A stretch of 6,090 bases of DNA, from assembly GCA_050743365.1 (NCBI GenBank), contig JBOGFI010000185.1, forward strand, positions 1-6,090. The letters run 5' to 3'. Position 1 is the stretch's first letter. Each line of letters begins with the position of its first letter. Made by a program: the position numbers and the translations under genes. The notes under the pieces are model-generated. The model saw only the letters and a list, made by a program, of their open reading frames with translations. It had not been told where the DNA came from and searched no databases. This DNA is from JBOGFI01 sp050743365. Lineage in GTDB: Bacteria > Actinomycetota > Acidimicrobiia > IMCC26256 > JACDBD01. Below, piece after piece: positions 4,735-6,090 of the stretch.

Positions 4735-5609
4735 TGTCCGACCTGCCGGGGATGCCGTGGCCGCTGCCGTGGCCGTTCGAGCGCAGCTACATGCAGCTGG
4801 CGCTCCTGGCGGGGCTCGTCGTCGGGGCCTCGGCGCCGTTGGTCGGCGCGTTCCTGGTGCAGAAACGGCTCTCCCTCCTGGGTGACGGGATCGGCCACGC
4901 CGCCGTCGCCGGTGTCGGCGCAGGCCTGCTCTTCGACGCCGGCCCGACCTGGACCGCCCTGGCGGTCGCGGTGCTGGCCGCCGTGGCGGTGGAGTGGCTG
5001 CGAAGCCGCGCCAGCGCGTCGGGCGACCTCGCCCTCGCGCTGATCTTCTACGGCGGCATCGCCGGCGGCGTGGTCCTGGCCAGCCGCTCGTCGGCGAACG
5101 CCAACCTCCAGCCGTATCTCTTCGGCTCGATCCTCACGGTCGACGCCGGCGACGCGTACGCGGTGCTCGGGCTGGGCGTCGTCATCGTCGGGACGATGGC
5201 GGTCACCGGTCGGGCGCTGCTGGCGGTCGTGCTCGACGAGGAGACGGCCCGGGTGACCGGGATCCCGGCGCGTCTGCTCAACGGGCTCCTGGCCGTCCTC
5301 ACCGCGGTGACGGTCGTCGCGGCCATGCGCGTGGTCGGCGTCCTACTGGTGGCGGCGCTGATGGTGCTGCCGGTGGCTACGAGCCGGCTCTGGGCCCGTT
5401 CGTTCCGCGGCACGCTGCTCGGCTCGGTCGTGGTGGGGCTGGCGTCGGTCGTGCTGGGCCTCGCCGCGTCGCGCGAGTGGGCGCTCGCGTCGGGCGGGAC
5501 CATCGTGCTGGTGGCAGTGGGCCTGTTCGCGGTGGCCGCGGCGCTGCACAGCCTCCGGTCCGGGCGCGCCGTGGCTGGTGGGAGCGGCCTGGTGCCCGAT
5601 CAGCGTTAA
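4734..5609 (+). CDS. znuB: Zinc ABC transporter permease (ZnuB type, ABC-3 family)
   Basis: The 291-aa integral membrane protein forms the channel of the importer as a homodimer. It starts at ATG 4734 within TGATG, with GGAG eight bases upstream inside znuC. Family landmarks are 'GAFLVQKRLSLLGDGIGHAAVAGVGAG' at about 38-64 (split here by a conserved GDGIGHA at 50-56), 'LALALIFYGGIAGGVV' near 99-114, 'LQPYLFGSI' at 125-133, 'DEETARVTGIP' at 168-178 (the cytoplasmic stretch expected to touch ZnuC) and 'MRVVGVLLVAALMVLPVATSR' starting at 198. At least seven hydrophobic segments follow a short Pro/Trp-rich N-terminus, compatible with the eight or nine helices of the family. The C-terminal tail is short and polar. 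The stop shares a TTAA with the stop of the convergent peptidase gene. Confidence 0.93.
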   Translation: MSDLPGMPWPLPWPFERSYMQLALLAGLVVGASAPLVGAFLVQKRLSLLGDGIGHAAVAGVGAGLLFDAGPTWTALAVAVLAAVAVEWLRSRASASGDLALALIFYGGIAGGVVLASRSSANANLQPYLFGSILTVDAGDAYAVLGLGVVIVGTMAVTGRALLAVVLDEETARVTGIPARLLNGLLAVLTAVTVVAAMRVVGVLLVAALMVLPVATSRLWARSFRGTLLGSVVVGLASVVLGLAASREWALASGGTIVLVAVGLFAVAAALHSLRSGRAVAGGSGLVPDQR

Positions 5610-6088
5610 CAGACCGCTCGAACCGCCGGGTACGGGTTCACGGCCGCGCCTCCGCCGGGGTGGATCTCGAAGTGCGTATGAGGCGGCCCACCGCTGGCAT
5701 CGCCGGTGTTGCCCGTATACCCGACGACCTCGCCCTGCGAAACGTGACGCGACCCGCCCGCGTAGCCGTCGAGGTGGAAGTAGTAATAGAGGTTCCCGTC
5801 GTCGCCGTGGAGGCGGACCCCGTTGCCCGAGATGCCGCCGCCGCGCATCTCGGCGTCGCCCGAGACCACCGCGACGTTCGAGGTGCCCCGGGGCGACATC
5901 AGGTCGACGCCCAGGTGCGGGCCCTGGTGCCGGGGCGCGTGCCAGGAGTCGACGAACGACACTGCCCCCCGGATCGGGCAGATGATGCCGCCGGTCGAAC
6001 CGGAGCCGCCGCCGGACGTCCCGCCCGACGATGACGGGGGCGGCCGGGTCGGCGCCGCCCGCGCGCGCGCCGCCCGATCCTGCGCCTG
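5606..6088 (-). CDS. M23 family (LytM-type) metallopeptidase, C-terminal part (5' end outside window)
   Basis: These are the last 160 residues of a secreted zinc endopeptidase that cleaves peptidoglycan cross-bridges or stem peptides, or of a degenerate regulator of that class. The frame is open to the right edge. An Ala/Arg-rich stretch and a Pro/Ser/Gly linker lead into 'IICPIRGAVSFVDSW', then the LytM fold. Counting from the in-frame GTG at 5962, the zinc ligands are His16 and Asp20 ('HLGVD') and His97, the second His of 'PHTHFEI'. His63 ('YYYFHLD') and His95 are the other catalytic histidines. All are present, so the enzyme should be active. Most relatives have PHLHFE; Thr replaces Leu here. 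Cys in 'IICP' and the final Cys could pair. The Ala/Arg-rich part suggests an upstream coiled coil, as in EnvC/RipA-like proteins, but it is outside the window. It converges on znuB and is probably an unrelated transcript. Confidence 0.9.
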   Translation of the reverse strand, partial: QAQDRAARARAAPTRPPPSSSGGTSGGGSGSTGGIICPIRGAVSFVDSWHAPRHQGPHLGVDLMSPRGTSNVAVVSGDAEMRGGGISGNGVRLHGDDGNLYYYFHLDGYAGGSRHVSQGEVVGYTGNTGDASGGPPHTHFEIHPGGGAAVNPYPAVRAVC

Positions 6089-6090
6089 GC

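Noticed and set aside
4994..6034. Plus-strand open frame of 346 codons across znuB and the peptidase
   Set aside because: Overlaps the ABC-3 permease out of frame and is antisense to the M23 domain. Composition is Arg/Gly/Ala-biased without motifs.
6060..6071. Alternating CG run (possible Z-DNA)
   Set aside because: It is short and explained by Arg/Ala codons (CGC, GCG) in the Ala/Arg-rich part of the peptidase gene.

Overview
The window is about 70% G+C by eye. It has strongly G/C-biased third codon positions, GTG/TTG starts and actinobacterial-type proteins: a SigC-like ECF sigma factor, a YcnI/DUF1775 protein and an M23 peptidase ending in a 'VNPYP' tail. A high-GC actinomycete, possibly of the Acidimicrobiia, is the best guess. 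The genus cannot be told from sequence alone. I see no mobile elements, RNA genes or CRISPR.

Layout from left to right: the C-terminal end of an ECF sigma factor (+, cut by the window edge); a secreted/membrane protein of unknown function with five predicted C-terminal membrane helices (+); a cation diffusion facilitator (CDF) efflux transporter (-); a short divergent promoter region carrying a 14-bp direct repeat; a YcnI/DUF1775 copper-binding membrane-anchored protein (+); a ZnuA-type zinc-binding lipoprotein (-); a very compact divergent promoter with a Zur/Fur-like operator; znuC and znuB, ATPase and permease (+, overlapping by one base); and the C-terminal part of an M23 (LytM) zinc peptidase (-, cut by the window edge). 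Gene density is close to 100%; no gene-free stretch exceeds about 100 bases.

The theme is transition-metal handling at the cell surface. ZnuA, ZnuC and ZnuB make a complete high-affinity zinc importer split into two divergent transcripts around one operator. The CDF protein exports a divalent metal, and its site-A residues are atypical. YcnI and the unknown membrane protein are both predicted to expose a histidine as first residue after signal peptidase cleavage. That is the arrangement used for copper by YcnI, CopC and related histidine-brace proteins. The unknown protein lies directly behind a SigC-like sigma factor, and I recall that SigC of mycobacteria has been tied to copper acquisition. 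The left half therefore looks like a copper locus and the right half like a zinc locus.

Apart from the sigma/membrane-protein pair and znuCB, neighbouring genes alternate strand. All three convergent junctions leave no room for a terminator (11-bp overlap, 10-bp gap, 4-bp overlap).
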